Source: Variovorax brevis
GTDB lineage: Bacteria > Pseudomonadota > Gammaproteobacteria > Burkholderiales > Burkholderiaceae_C
DNA: 64,000 nucleotides
Direction: 5' to 3'
Assembly (NCBI RefSeq): GCF_030317105.1
Contig: NZ_JASZYG010000009.1
Location: 1 to 64,000, forward strand
The notes beneath the pieces were generated by a model that was not told where the DNA came from, searched no databases, and worked only from the letters and a program-made list of their open reading frames with translations. Positions 41,710 through 50,814 of this stretch are shown here, piece after piece. The translations under genes and the position numbers were made by a program. The first letter of the stretch is position 1. Each line of letters opens with the position of its first letter.

Positions 41710-44295
41710 AACACCGTTCAGCGGCGGGATCTTGTCGAGTGGTTTGCCAAGCGCGGCTGGAAGCCCTTCAAGTTTCAGCGCGAGGTTTGGAAATCCATCT
41801 CGTTAGGCCGATCGGGATTGCTCCATGCCACCACAGGCGCCGGCAAGACTTATGCGGTCTGGCTTGGCGCACTCCTGGCATTCACCCAGACCGAGAGAAG
41901 CAGACGCCCATCCAACGCCACAGAAAAAGACACCGCACCCGCACTCACCGTCCTCTGGCTCACCCCCATGCGCGCACTCGCCGCCGACACACTGCGCGCC
42001 TTGCAGCAACCCCTGGAAGACCTCTCGCCCACATGGAGCGCAGGTGCACGCAGCGGCGACACCAGCGCGGCCGAGCGCAGCGCGCAATCAAAGCGCCTTC
42101 CCACTGCACTCGTGACCACGCCCGAAAGCCTCTCGCTGATGCTCGCGCGCGCCGATGCGAAGGACGTACTGGGCAAGGTGCGCATGGTCGTCGTGGACGA
42201 ATGGCACGAACTGCTGGGCAACAAGCGCGGTGTGCAGATCCAGTTGGCGCTCGCGAGGCTCAAGCGCTGGAACCCCGATCTCATCGTGTGGGGCATGTCG
42301 GCCACGCTCGGCAATCTGAACGAGGCCATGCGCGCGCTGCTCGGCCACGACGAAGGCACGCTGGTGCAAGGAGAAGTGCCCAAGGCGCTCATCGTCGATT
42401 CGCTCCTGCCCGGCCGCGCGGAACGCTTCCCGTGGGGCGGCCATCTGGGGCTCACGATGCTGCCGCAGGTCATCGACGAAATCGCGGCGAGCACGACCAC
42501 GCTCGTCTTCACCAACACGCGCTCGCAGGCCGAGATCTGGTACCAGGCCATGTTGCAGGCGCGCCCCGATTGGGCCGGCGAGATCGCGCTGCACCACGGC
42601 TCGCTCGATCGCGAAGTGCGTGAATGGGTCGAACTGGCGCTCAAGAACGGCACGTTGCGCGCGGTCGTGTGCACGTCGAGCCTGGACCTGGGCGTGGACT
42701 TCTTGCCCGTGGAGCGCGTGCTGCAGATCGGCTCGGCCAAGGGCATCGCGCGCCTGCTCCAGCGCGCGGGTCGTTCGGGCCACGCGCCGGGACGGCCCTC
42801 GCGCATCACGCTGGTGCCCACGCACAGCATCGAGATCGTCGAAGGCGCAGCCGCCCGTGCTGCCATCGCGGCCGGGCGGATCGAGGCGCGGCAGTCGCCC
42901 CACGAGCCGCTCGATGTGCTGGTGCAGCACCTGGTCACCATCGCGCTGGGCGGCGGCTTCGTGCCCGACGATCTGTACGACGAAGTGCGCACCACCACCG
43001 CTTATGCGGACTTGGCGCGCGAGACATGGCAATGGTGCCTGTCCTTCGTGACGCAGGGTGGGCCTTCGCTGGCGGCCTATCCGGACTACCGGCGTGCCGT
43101 GCCCGATGCGGAGGGTGTCTGGCGCGTGCCGGACGCGCGGCTGGCGCGGCGCCATCGCATGAACATCGGCACCATCGTGAGCGACGCGAGCATGTCGGTG
43201 CAATACGTGAGCGGCTCGCGCATCGGCAGCGTGGAAGAAAGCTTCGTCGCGCGGCTCAAGCCGGGCGACTGCTTCCTGTTCGGCGGACGCCTGCTGGAAC
43301 TGGTGCGCATCCACGACATGACGGCGTGGGTTCGACGCGCGAGCGGCAAGCGGCCGGCGGTGCCGCGTTGGGGTGGCGGACGCATGCCCTTCACCAGCAC
43401 GCTGGCCGATGCCGTCGTGCAGCAGTTTGCGCTCGCCGCCCAGGGGCGCTACGACACGCCCGAACTGCAATGCGTGCGCCCGCTGCTTGAAATCCAGCAG
43501 CAATGGTCGGCATTGCCGACCCCGCAAAAGCTGCTGGCCGAAGTGCTCAAGACGCGCGAAGGCTCGCACCTCTTCGTCTATCCCTTTGCCGGCCGTCCCG
43601 TGCATCTGGGCATCGCGAACCTGCTCGCGTGGCGTATCGCGCAGCATGAACCGCGCACCTTCTCGATTGCCTTCAACGACTATGGATTCGAACTGCTCAG
43701 CGCCATCGACGTGGACTGGTCAGAGCTTCTGCCCAGGGTGCTGAAGGCCGGGCACGACAGCGAAGCGCAAGCGGCGATGGCCGGTGCCGATGCGCAAGAG
43801 GGCGAGCGCGTGGCCCTGTTGCACGAAGTGCTCGCCAGCCTCAACGCCAGCGAACTCACACGCCGGCGCTTTCGGGAGATCGCGCGTGTGTCGGGCCTCA
43901 TCTTCCAGGGCTATCCGGGCGAGAAGCGCAGCAACAAGCAATTGCAGGCGTCGTCCTCGCTGTTCTACGAAGTGTTCCGGAAGTACGACCCGGCAAATCG
44001 TCTGCTCGCGCAGGCCGAACAGGAACTGCTCGCGCAGGAACTGGAAATCGGACGCCTGCGCGCGAGCCTTGCGCGCATGAACACGCAAGAACTGGTCATC
44101 CAGCCCATCGCGCGGCCGACGCCTTTTTCCTTTCCGCTCATGGTCGAGCTCTTCCGCGAGAAGCTGTCCAACGAAAGCGTGGCCGACCGCATCGCGCGCA
44201 TGGTGGCGCAACTGGAGAAAGCGGCCGGTGGCAGCGTGGCCGTCGGCGATGTGAGTCAGGTGAGGGCGGCGCTGACATTCGGTGCGCAGAACTGA
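41671..44295 (+). CDS. Lhr-like DEXH-box helicase, ligase-associated
   Basis: About 874 residues if begun at GTG 41671; there is no ATG between the ligase end and the first homologous residues, and GTG 41656 and 41641 are alternatives. All lie inside an inverted repeat, so the start is uncertain. Superfamily 2 motifs are clear: 'GLLHATTGAGKTYAVWLGAL' (Lys 59), 'VVVDEWHELLGNKRGVQI' (Asp 176, Glu 177, His 179), 'WGMSATLGNL', 'LVFTNTRSQAEIWYQ' and 'LLQRAGRSGHAPG'. Lhr-type enzymes unwind 3'-to-5'; this short form always sits with an ATP-dependent ligase, MBL exonuclease and PdeM phosphoesterase. Confidence 0.93.
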   Translation: MPPSQPSPERGRSNTVQRRDLVEWFAKRGWKPFKFQREVWKSISLGRSGLLHATTGAGKTYAVWLGALLAFTQTERSRRPSNATEKDTAPALTVLWLTPMRALAADTLRALQQPLEDLSPTWSAGARSGDTSAAERSAQSKRLPTALVTTPESLSLMLARADAKDVLGKVRMVVVDEWHELLGNKRGVQIQLALARLKRWNPDLIVWGMSATLGNLNEAMRALLGHDEGTLVQGEVPKALIVDSLLPGRAERFPWGGHLGLTMLPQVIDEIAASTTTLVFTNTRSQAEIWYQAMLQARPDWAGEIALHHGSLDREVREWVELALKNGTLRAVVCTSSLDLGVDFLPVERVLQIGSAKGIARLLQRAGRSGHAPGRPSRITLVPTHSIEIVEGAAARAAIAAGRIEARQSPHEPLDVLVQHLVTIALGGGFVPDDLYDEVRTTTAYADLARETWQWCLSFVTQGGPSLAAYPDYRRAVPDAEGVWRVPDARLARRHRMNIGTIVSDASMSVQYVSGSRIGSVEESFVARLKPGDCFLFGGRLLELVRIHDMTAWVRRASGKRPAVPRWGGGRMPFTSTLADAVVQQFALAAQGRYDTPELQCVRPLLEIQQQWSALPTPQKLLAEVLKTREGSHLFVYPFAGRPVHLGIANLLAWRIAQHEPRTFSIAFNDYGFELLSAIDVDWSELLPRVLKAGHDSEAQAAMAGADAQEGERVALLHEVLASLNASELTRRRFREIARVSGLIFQGYPGEKRSNKQLQASSSLFYEVFRKYDPANRLLAQAEQELLAQELEIGRLRASLARMNTQELVIQPIARPTPFSFPLMVELFREKLSNESVADRIARMVAQLEKAAGGSVAVGDVSQVRAALTFGAQN

Positions 44296-44322
44296 ACGTT
44301 GGCTTGAAAGTAGACTGCCATC

Positions 44323-45012
44323 GTGTCCACGACGACGTCTTCACGCGCCCCCGTCTGCGAAGTGGATTGGGCGGGCGAGCGCCTGCATCTGCTGCCCCAG
44401 CGCGCCCTCTGGTGGCCGGCTGCGCGCACGCTGTTCATCGCCGATCTGCATCTTGGCAAGGCCGCGACCTTTCGCGCGCTGGGCCAGCCGGTGCCCGGCG
44501 GCACGACGCTCGAAAACCTGGCGCGGCTCGACGGCCTGATCCTGGGTCAAGGTGCCGAGGCGGTGGTCTTTCTCGGCGACTTCCTGCATGCCGCGCAAGC
44601 CCGCACGCCGAGCTTGCTCGCAGCGCTCGATGCGTGGCGCGCCCGCCATGCCGCGATGGCTTTCACGCTCGTGCGCGGCAACCACGACAGCCGCGCAGGC
44701 GATCCACCGGCATCGTTGCGCATCGCGATCGTCGATGAGCCGCATCTCATGGGCCCCTTTGCGTGTTGCCATCACCCCCAGCAGCATCCCACGCACTTCG
44801 TGCTGGCCGGTCACATGCACCCGGCGTGCTCACTGCATGGCAAGGGGCGCGACAGTGTTCGCCTGCCGTGCTTCGTGCACGAAGGCCAGCAGGCGATCCT
44901 GCCCGCCTTCGGCGAGTTCACGGGAGGCTGGCATGTGCAGGCGGCGCCGGGGCGGCGCTTCTACGGCGTGGGTGGCGATGCGGTGTGGGCCTTGCCGCCG
45001 CGTCCCGACTGA
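44323..45012 (+). CDS. pdeM: Ligase-associated DNA damage response phosphoesterase PdeM
   Basis: 229 residues from GTG 44323. The calcineurin-like dimetal site is complete: 'FIADLHLGKAATF' (Asp 41, His 43), 'VFLGDFLHAAQ' (Asp 86), 'VRGNHDSRAG' (Asn 120, His 121, Asp 122) and 'LAGHMHPACS' (His 164, His 166). It closes the four-gene repair set, 27 bases after the helicase, and converges on the TPM-domain gene with a 1-base gap. Confidence 0.92.
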   Translation: MSTTTSSRAPVCEVDWAGERLHLLPQRALWWPAARTLFIADLHLGKAATFRALGQPVPGGTTLENLARLDGLILGQGAEAVVFLGDFLHAAQARTPSLLAALDAWRARHAAMAFTLVRGNHDSRAGDPPASLRIAIVDEPHLMGPFACCHHPQQHPTHFVLAGHMHPACSLHGKGRDSVRLPCFVHEGQQAILPAFGEFTGGWHVQAAPGRRFYGVGGDAVWALPPRPD

Positions 45013-45013
45013 T

Positions 45014-45532
45014 TCAGATGACGACCGGCGCGTCGGGCAACTCGTTGCTGTCCGACTTGCCTTCCACCAGCGGAAAGTGCTCGACCAGCAACGCGGACAC
45101 TTCTTCGAGCGCTTGCGTCAATCCGTCTTCGAAGCGCCCTTCGCGAAAGGCCGCGCTCATGCGTTGCGCCATGGCGGCCCATTGCGCGTCGCTCACCTTC
45201 GAGTCGATGCCGCGGTCGGCCACGATCTCGATGGCATGCTCGGCCAGCAGCAGGTAGATGAGCACGCCGTTGTTGTCTTCGGTGTCCCACACGCGGAGCT
45301 TGCCGAACATCGCGATGGCACGTTCGCGCGGCCTGGCGTCGCGCCACAGGTAGGAGGAGGGCATGCCCGCCTCCACGCAGATGCGGATCTCGCCGGTGTG
45401 ACGCCGCTCGCTGGCGCTCACCCGCCGCGTGAGTCGTTCGAGCAGGTCCGCGGGCAGCGCGCGCTTCACCTGCACCTCATCGATCCAGCGATGCCGCCAG
45501 ACGCGCCCGAGCTTGGCCCAAAGCGTGGTCAT
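45014..45532 (-). CDS. TPM-domain protein, small form
   Basis: 172 residues without a signal peptide or clear membrane helix. 'RRHTGEIRICVEAG', 'FGKLRVWDTEDNNGVLIYLL' and 'EIVADRGIDSKVSDAQW' are the conserved TPM fold, best known in photosystem II repair (TLP18.3) and phosphatase-like proteins. It is 8 bases after a longer membrane TPM protein and a LemA gene, a common trio of unknown envelope role. Confidence 0.85.
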   Translation of the reverse strand: MTTLWAKLGRVWRHRWIDEVQVKRALPADLLERLTRRVSASERRHTGEIRICVEAGMPSSYLWRDARPRERAIAMFGKLRVWDTEDNNGVLIYLLLAEHAIEIVADRGIDSKVSDAQWAAMAQRMSAAFREGRFEDGLTQALEEVSALLVEHFPLVEGKSDSNELPDAPVVI

Positions 45533-45540
45533 GGCGTCAC

Positions 45541-46518
45541 CTACCAGTCCCCGGAGGCGCCGCCGCCACCGAAGTCACCACCGCCGCCGGAACTGAAGCC
45601 ACCGCCGCCCCCACCGCCAAAGCCTCCACCAAACCCACCGCCGCCACGACCACCGCCCAAGCCGCCGAGACCGCCCAATCCACCGCCGAGGGCACCCCCC
45701 AATCCACCGCCGCGGCGACCCAGCGACGGCCCCCCGCCAAACGCGCTCGACAACACGGTGAACAGCAAGGCCACGACGGCCGCCACGACCGCCAGCACCA
45801 CGCTCGTCGTCACCACGAAGGCGATCAGCCCCGCGCCCGCGCCCGTCACCACAGGCCCGAGCTTGTTGCCAAAGATCCCGCGCGCGATGCGGCCCACCAC
45901 CAGCACACCGAAGAACATGAAGATGCCGAGCGTGGTCCAGTCGAATCCCTCATCCGCAGCCTGGCGGCCGCCGCCCTTGTCGCGCTCCACCTCGGGCAAC
46001 GCCTCGCCGGTGATGCGCGCGATGAGCTGGTCTGCCGCGGCGTTCAGGCCACCCGCAAAGTCGTTCTGCTGAAAGCGCGGCTTCATCGCGGTGTCGATGA
46101 TGCGTCCGGCCGCGATGTCGGGAATGGCGCCTTCCAGCGTCTTGGCGACCTCGATGCGCATCTTGCGGTCGTCCTTGGCCACGATGACGACCACGCCGTC
46201 GCCCACGTCCTTGCGGCCGATCTTCCAGGCGTTGGCCACGCGATTGGCGTAGCTCGCGATGTCCTCGGGTTGCGTGGTCTTGACCATCAGCACCACGAGC
46301 TGCGAGCCCTTCATCATCTCCAGCCCGGCCAGCTTGTTTTCAAGCGCCTGCCGTTGCTGGATGTCGAGCGTGTTGGTCTGGTCGATCACATGGCCGGTGA
46401 GCGGCGGCACCGGCAGCAGGTCTTGCGCCTGTGCCAACCCCAGGCCGAGCGCCAGCGCAAGCAGCGCGGCCATCTGCACGATGGCCGCGAGCGCATGCCG
46501 GATGCGAGCCAGGGCCAT
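45541..46518 (-). CDS. Membrane TPM-domain protein with glycine-rich tail
   Basis: About 325 residues from the ATG at 46518; a start at 46563 overlapping lemA is possible. A signal peptide ('LLALALGLGLAQAQ') precedes a periplasmic TPM domain ('GHVIDQTNTLDIQQRQALEN', 'VANAWKIGRKDVGDGVVVI'), then membrane segments near 'IGIFMFFGVLVVGRIARG' -like sequence and 'LIAFVVTTSVVLAVVAAVVA'. The last ~65 residues are almost pure glycine with Phe, Leu, Arg and Ser. This is the YgcG build. It is co-transcribed with lemA upstream. Confidence 0.9.
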   Translation of the reverse strand: MALARIRHALAAIVQMAALLALALGLGLAQAQDLLPVPPLTGHVIDQTNTLDIQQRQALENKLAGLEMMKGSQLVVLMVKTTQPEDIASYANRVANAWKIGRKDVGDGVVVIVAKDDRKMRIEVAKTLEGAIPDIAAGRIIDTAMKPRFQQNDFAGGLNAAADQLIARITGEALPEVERDKGGGRQAADEGFDWTTLGIFMFFGVLVVGRIARGIFGNKLGPVVTGAGAGLIAFVVTTSVVLAVVAAVVALLFTVLSSAFGGGPSLGRRGGGLGGALGGGLGGLGGLGGGRGGGGFGGGFGGGGGGGFSSGGGGDFGGGGASGDW

Positions 46519-46534
46519 GTTGCCGCGCGCGCCG

Positions 46535-47131
46535 CTACGGCTTCTTCGGTGCGCCGAAATCAACGGTGGGCGGCGTGGAGATCTGCGCTTCGTTCTGCAC
46601 GCTGAAGTTGGGCTTCGGCGGGTACTTGAAGATCATGGCCGTCAGGTTGGTCGGAAAGCTGCGCGACAGCACGTTGTAGTCCTGCACGGTCTTGATGTAG
46701 CGGTTGCGTGCCACGGTGATGCGGTTCTCGGTGCCTTCCAGCGTCACGCGCAGGTCGCGAAAGGCCTGGTTGGCCTGCAGTTCGGGATACTTTTCCGCGA
46801 CCACCATCAGGCGCGACAACGCACCCGACAACTCGCCCTGTGCCTGCTGGAATTTGTTGAATGCCTCGGGGTTGTTCAGCGTCTCGGGCGTCACCTGGAT
46901 GGACGTGGCCTTGGCGCGCGCCTCGATCACCTTGGTGAGCGTCTCCTGCTCGAAGTTCGCCTGGCCCTTGACCGTGGCCACGATGTTGGGCACGAGGTCG
47001 GCACGCCGCTGGTACTGGTTCAACACCTCGCTCCATGCCGATTTGCTCGCCTCGTCCAGGCTCTGGAATTCGTTGTAGCCGCAGCCCGTCAAAGACAGGG
47101 CCAGCATCAGGGTCAAGAGCCAGCGTTTCAT
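46535..47131 (-). CDS. lemA: LemA family lipoprotein
   Basis: 198 residues from ATG 47131, with GGAGGA 9-14 bases upstream. The signal peptide ends in the lipobox LTGC. The LemA core is clear: 'VLNQYQRRADLVPNIVATVK', 'ATSIQVTPETLNNPEAFNKF' and 'YIKTVQDYNVLSRSFPTNL'. LemA proteins are helical and membrane-attached, of unknown role. The coordinate of the longer frame (47182) would overlap the divergent gene's start and is rejected. Confidence 0.92.
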   Translation of the reverse strand: MKRWLLTLMLALSLTGCGYNEFQSLDEASKSAWSEVLNQYQRRADLVPNIVATVKGQANFEQETLTKVIEARAKATSIQVTPETLNNPEAFNKFQQAQGELSGALSRLMVVAEKYPELQANQAFRDLRVTLEGTENRITVARNRYIKTVQDYNVLSRSFPTNLTAMIFKYPPKPNFSVQNEAQISTPPTVDFGAPKKP

Positions 47132-47180
47132 GTTCGTGTTCCTCCGAGCGAAAGAAGGGCGGACGGTAGCATAGAACCCC

Positions 47181-47924
47181 ATGGCGATCGACCCTCTTCA
47201 GGCTTTGCAGGCTGCGCATCGTCCAGTGCAGCGACCCGCTGCGCTCGGCACACTTCTGATCGCCGGGGCCACCGGTGCACTGGGCAACGAGTTGGTGCGG
47301 CGCCTTGCCGGCACGCACCGCCATGCCCACACCCGCGTGCTGGCGCGTGAGCCCGTCAAGGATGGGCTGCGCGGCGTCGAGACCTTGCTGGTGCAAGGCC
47401 CCATGCACGGCTGGCCGCGCGTGCAGGCCGACGTGGCGCTGGTGAGCTTCGATCCGCCGCGGCTGTACCACGACCGCGAGCGCGCGCTGTGGACACCGCA
47501 ACCCGAAGAGCTTCCTGCGCTGGCGCAATGGTTGCACGCCTGCGGCGTGCGCACGCTGGCCATCGTGCAGCCACATGAACAAGGCCGCATGCCCGAGGCA
47601 CTCAAGCGAGGCTTGGCGAGCATGGACGAACACGCGGTCGCGGCGCTGGGCTTCGATCGGCTGCTGTTCGTGCGTTCAGCCCGCAAGCCAGCCGCGGCCC
47701 GCTTCGCCAATCCCGCGGAGCGCCTCGCGGCGTGGATGCTGTCGATTTCCCGCTACATGGTTCCCAGCAGCGAGCAGCCCGTGCGCGCCAGCAAGGTCGC
47801 CGAATTCGTCGACGTGGCGCTGCGGCTGGCCCCGCCCGGCGTTCACGTCGCGGCGCCGGAAGTGGTGTGGCAGGCGGCGCAGGGCGAATTGGATCGGGTC
47901 GTTCGTGGCTGGCTGGGCGCATGA
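47181..47924 (+). CDS. Rossmann-fold NAD(P)-binding protein (atypical SDR-like)
   Basis: 247 residues. 'LLIAGATGALGNELVRRLAG' is a GxxGxxG nucleotide-binding loop of the NmrA/extended SDR type. No Tyr-x-x-x-Lys catalytic pair is seen, so activity is uncertain. 'ALGFDRLLFVRSARKP' is typical of proteins annotated as NAD(P)H-binding that resemble HTATIP2/Oxidored. The start lies only 49 bases from the divergent lemA start and has no clear ribosome site. Confidence 0.78.
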   Translation: MAIDPLQALQAAHRPVQRPAALGTLLIAGATGALGNELVRRLAGTHRHAHTRVLAREPVKDGLRGVETLLVQGPMHGWPRVQADVALVSFDPPRLYHDRERALWTPQPEELPALAQWLHACGVRTLAIVQPHEQGRMPEALKRGLASMDEHAVAALGFDRLLFVRSARKPAAARFANPAERLAAWMLSISRYMVPSSEQPVRASKVAEFVDVALRLAPPGVHVAAPEVVWQAAQGELDRVVRGWLGA

Positions 47925-47969
47925 AAGTGACGCCGGGGACAAGCGTCCACAGTCAGGCAAAATCAGCCC

Positions 47970-48419
47970 ATGCCCAAGACCCGACTTCACGCCGCCGCTT
48001 CCGGCGGTACTGCCGATGACGTGGAGGCCGCGTTCTACGAAGCCCTCCAGCAGGGCGACATCGAGGCCCTGATGGCTTGCTGGGGCGACGACGACGACGT
48101 GTTTTGCGTGCACCCCGGCGGTCCGCGCCTGGTGGGCACCGGCGCCATTCGCGCGGCCTTCGAGCAGATGTTCGGCAACGGCGTGATCCACGCCACGCCC
48201 GCGCGCGTGCGCAAGATCGAGGCGCTGGGCAGCTCCGTGCACAACGTGCTCGAGCGCATCGAAGTCCTCACGGCCGAAGGCCCCAAGCACGCCTTCGTGC
48301 TGGCGACCAACGTGTATCACAAGACGGCCCAGGGTTGGCGCATGGTGGCGCACCACGCCAGCCCCGGCACCGTACAGGAACCCGACGACGGCCACGTCGT
48401 GCCGCAAGTCCTGCACTGA
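47970..48419 (+). CDS. SnoaL/DUF4440-type NTF2-like protein
   Basis: 149 residues of a cone-shaped NTF2 fold. 'VEAAFYEALQQGDIEALMAC', 'VFCVHPGGPRLVGTGAIRAA' and 'VYHKTAQGWRMVAHHAS' form the usual order. Members bind small ligands or act as isomerases. The function here is not known. It is 11 bases before the hydrolase gene and probably co-transcribed with it. Confidence 0.82.
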   Translation: MPKTRLHAAASGGTADDVEAAFYEALQQGDIEALMACWGDDDDVFCVHPGGPRLVGTGAIRAAFEQMFGNGVIHATPARVRKIEALGSSVHNVLERIEVLTAEGPKHAFVLATNVYHKTAQGWRMVAHHASPGTVQEPDDGHVVPQVLH

Positions 48420-48430
48420 GCAGATTGAAG

Positions 48431-49411
48431 ATGGATTACGTTGCACCGCACTGGTTGCCAGGCGGCAACCTGCAGACCATTTGGCCGGCGCTCTATTCGC
48501 GGCGGCGCGAAGGCCCCGTGCCCCAATACCGGCGTGAACGCTGGAACACGCCCGACGGTGATTTCATCGACGTCGATTTTCTCGATGCGCCCGGTGCGCA
48601 GCGCAAGCCGGTGCTGGTGCTGTTCCACGGCCTCGAAGGCTCGTCGCGCAGCCACTATGCCGAGGCCTTTGCCGACTTCGCCGCATCGCGCGGCATGGAC
48701 TTCGCGGTGCCCCACTTCCGGGGCTGCAGCGGCGAGTTGAACCTGGCGCCGCGCGCCTACCACTCGGGCGATTTCGAGGAAATCGGCTGGATCCTGTCGC
48801 AGATGCGCACGCGCCGCGATGCGGCCGGTGGCGGCCCCATGCTGGTGGTGGGCGTCTCGCTCGGCGGCAACGCCTTGATGCGCTGGGCGGAGGAAGCGGG
48901 CAGCGAAGCGTCGCGCATCGCCAGCGCGGTCGCCTCGGTGTGTGCACCGCTCGATCTGGCGGCGGGTGGCGCAGCCATCGGCAAGGGATTCAACCGGCTG
49001 GTCTACACGCGCATGTTCCTTCAGAGCATGAAGCCCAAAGCGCTGAAGAAGCTCGAGCAGCACCCGGGCCTGTTCGACCGCGGGGCGCTGCTGGCTTCGC
49101 GCGACCTCTACACCTTCGACAACATCTTCACCGCGCCGTTGCACGGTTTTCGCGATACGGAAGACTACTGGCGCCGCGGCTCTGCCAAGCCGCAACTGGG
49201 CGACATCCAGATTCCCGCGCTCGTGGTCAACGCCTTGAACGACCCCTTCGTGCCAGCCGCGAGCCTTCCGCGGCCCGGTGAGGTCGGCCGTCACGTCACG
49301 CTCTGGCAACCCGCGCACGGCGGCCATGTCGGCTTTCCGCGCGGCGCGCCGCCCGGCCACGTGCGTGAAATGCCGGAACGCGTCGGTGGGTGGCTGGCGC
49401 AGCACCTCTGA
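48431..49411 (+). CDS. YheT-like alpha/beta hydrolase
   Basis: 326 residues. 'PHWLPGGNLQTIWPAL' at the N-terminus and 'LVLFHGLEGSSRSHYAEAF' mark the YheT/ABHD1-3 family. The triad is Ser 143 in 'VVGVSLGGNALMRW', Asp 271 in 'VVNALNDPFVPAASL' and His 299 in 'HGGHVGF'. Such enzymes hydrolyse esters or lipids; the substrate is unknown. ATG 48431 comes 11 bases after the previous stop. Confidence 0.92.
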   Translation: MDYVAPHWLPGGNLQTIWPALYSRRREGPVPQYRRERWNTPDGDFIDVDFLDAPGAQRKPVLVLFHGLEGSSRSHYAEAFADFAASRGMDFAVPHFRGCSGELNLAPRAYHSGDFEEIGWILSQMRTRRDAAGGGPMLVVGVSLGGNALMRWAEEAGSEASRIASAVASVCAPLDLAAGGAAIGKGFNRLVYTRMFLQSMKPKALKKLEQHPGLFDRGALLASRDLYTFDNIFTAPLHGFRDTEDYWRRGSAKPQLGDIQIPALVVNALNDPFVPAASLPRPGEVGRHVTLWQPAHGGHVGFPRGAPPGHVREMPERVGGWLAQHL

Positions 49412-49437
49412 AGCGCCGGGGCGCGCACAATGCTTCT

Positions 49438-49980
49438 ATGGATGACATCGTCAAGCAGGCACTTGCCAAATGGCCCAACGTGCCGCACTGCTACGGCTGG
49501 CTCGGCCTCGATGCGCGCGGCAACTGGTACCTGCGCGACGATCCCACGCAGGCTGCGGGGTCCTTTGCCGTGGCCAGGGGCTCGATGCTGCAGCACGAGA
49601 AGCTGATCGACTTCATCCACCGAAACTACGAGCACGACGCCCAAGGGCAATGGTTCTTCCAGAACGGGCCGCAGCGCGTGTATGTAGAGCTCGAATCCAC
49701 GCCGTGGATCTGGCGCATTGCCGAAGACTTCAGCGTCAACGCGCACACCGGGGCGGTGGTCGAGCCTTCGGCCTGCCTGGTGGATGAGTCAGGTCGCGTG
49801 TACCTCGTCACGCAACTGGGCGTCGGCCTGGTGCACACGCTGGATGTGGCGTCTGCGGCAGACGCCATCGAGCAGGGGCGGTGGACGCCGGAAAGCGTCC
49901 GCGCCGATGACTTGCCGAAGCGCTTTGACTTCGTTGCCAGCCCGGCGGCCCTGCATTCGTCGGGTCACGCCGCAAGCTGA
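49438..49980 (+). CDS. Conserved hypothetical protein
   Basis: 180 residues from ATG 49438. I recognise the sequence style as one conserved in Burkholderiales but know no function. The order 'CYGWLGLDARGNWYLRDDP', 'KLIDFIHRNYEHDAQGQWFF' and 'LESTPWIWRIAEDF' suggests a soluble, beta-rich, aromatic-rich protein. No signal peptide or membrane segment is seen. A CACAAT hexamer ends 6 bases before the ATG, so the transcript may lack a leader. Confidence 0.7.
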   Translation: MDDIVKQALAKWPNVPHCYGWLGLDARGNWYLRDDPTQAAGSFAVARGSMLQHEKLIDFIHRNYEHDAQGQWFFQNGPQRVYVELESTPWIWRIAEDFSVNAHTGAVVEPSACLVDESGRVYLVTQLGVGLVHTLDVASAADAIEQGRWTPESVRADDLPKRFDFVASPAALHSSGHAAS

Positions 49981-49986
49981 GCGGGC

Positions 49987-50013
49987 AAAAAAAAGCCGGC
50001 ACTGGCGGCCGGC
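49987..50013 (-). terminator. Terminator of the cytochrome c5-like gene
   Basis: GCCGGC at 49995-50000 and 50008-50013 form a 6-bp stem with a 7-base loop; the run of eight A residues at 49987-49994 becomes a U run on the minus strand. It lies 45 bases beyond the cytochrome stop and may also slow transcripts from the other side. Confidence 0.75.
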
Positions 50014-50057
50014 GATTTTCGGGGAGAAGACGCCTTCGCGCCCTCTCTTGCTGGTAG

Positions 50058-50702
50058 TTACTTGCTCGCGCTCTGCGGGGCCGCAGCCGCAGCTGGCGCC
50101 GCCGCAGCAGCAGGGGCAGCAGCCGCAGGCGCTGCCGCATCCGCAGCAGGCGCCGCACCCGGACGTTCAGGCACCGGGAACTTGCCCCCCGCCGCATTCG
50201 CCATGTAGACCACCGCGCGACCGATTTCCAGGTCGTCGAAATCACCGCCGCCTTGCGGAGGCATGGCGTTGTGACCCTTCAGCGCGTGCTGCAGCAAGGT
50301 GTCATAGCCTTGTCCGATACGCGGACCCCACGCGGCGGCATCGCCGAGGTGCGGGGCGCCGGGGATGCCGGGCGGGTTGTGGCAGGTGGCGCATTGCGCC
50401 TTGAACACGGCGTCGCCAGCGGTGAGCGGACGATTGGCGTCACGGATTTCGATCGTGCCGACGCGCTTGAGGCGCTCGGCCATTTCACGGTCGCGCGCTT
50501 CTTGCGAGACGCCGTAAAGGCTCATGCTGTCCCCCGTTGCCGCGCCCGACGGCTGGTAGGCCGAGACCACGAATGCGACGAGCCCGAAGATGATCAGGAT
50601 GGGGACGACAAAAGAGAAAAATACCGCCAGCAGCAATTGCTTTGGGTTCTTGATGGGCCCGGTGTGGGCGTCTTCTGTTTCCTGGTGCTGCGCGTCGCTC
50701 AT
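50058..50702 (-). CDS. Membrane-anchored cytochrome c5-like protein
   Basis: 214 residues. One N-terminal membrane helix ('LLAVFFSFVVPILIIFGLVAF') anchors a periplasmic class I cytochrome with CATCH (Cys 104, Cys 107, His 108) and the axial methionine in 'HNAMPPQGGGDFDDLE'. After the haem domain comes a ~40-residue tail made almost only of Ala and Pro, similar in style to the small lipoprotein in the ATP synthase operon. It probably carries electrons to a terminal oxidase. Confidence 0.93.
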   Translation of the reverse strand: MSDAQHQETEDAHTGPIKNPKQLLLAVFFSFVVPILIIFGLVAFVVSAYQPSGAATGDSMSLYGVSQEARDREMAERLKRVGTIEIRDANRPLTAGDAVFKAQCATCHNPPGIPGAPHLGDAAAWGPRIGQGYDTLLQHALKGHNAMPPQGGGDFDDLEIGRAVVYMANAAGGKFPVPERPGAAPAADAAAPAAAAPAAAAAPAAAAAPQSASK

Positions 50703-50814
50703 GGAGTCCTCAGTTATCGGGGGCTTCTTCGGGGGGACCTGAAATCAACCGGAGATTATAGGAGAGGGTATTTGCGCCTCCGGCGCGCAACCCGCCCCCC
50801 ATCGCACAAGAAAA

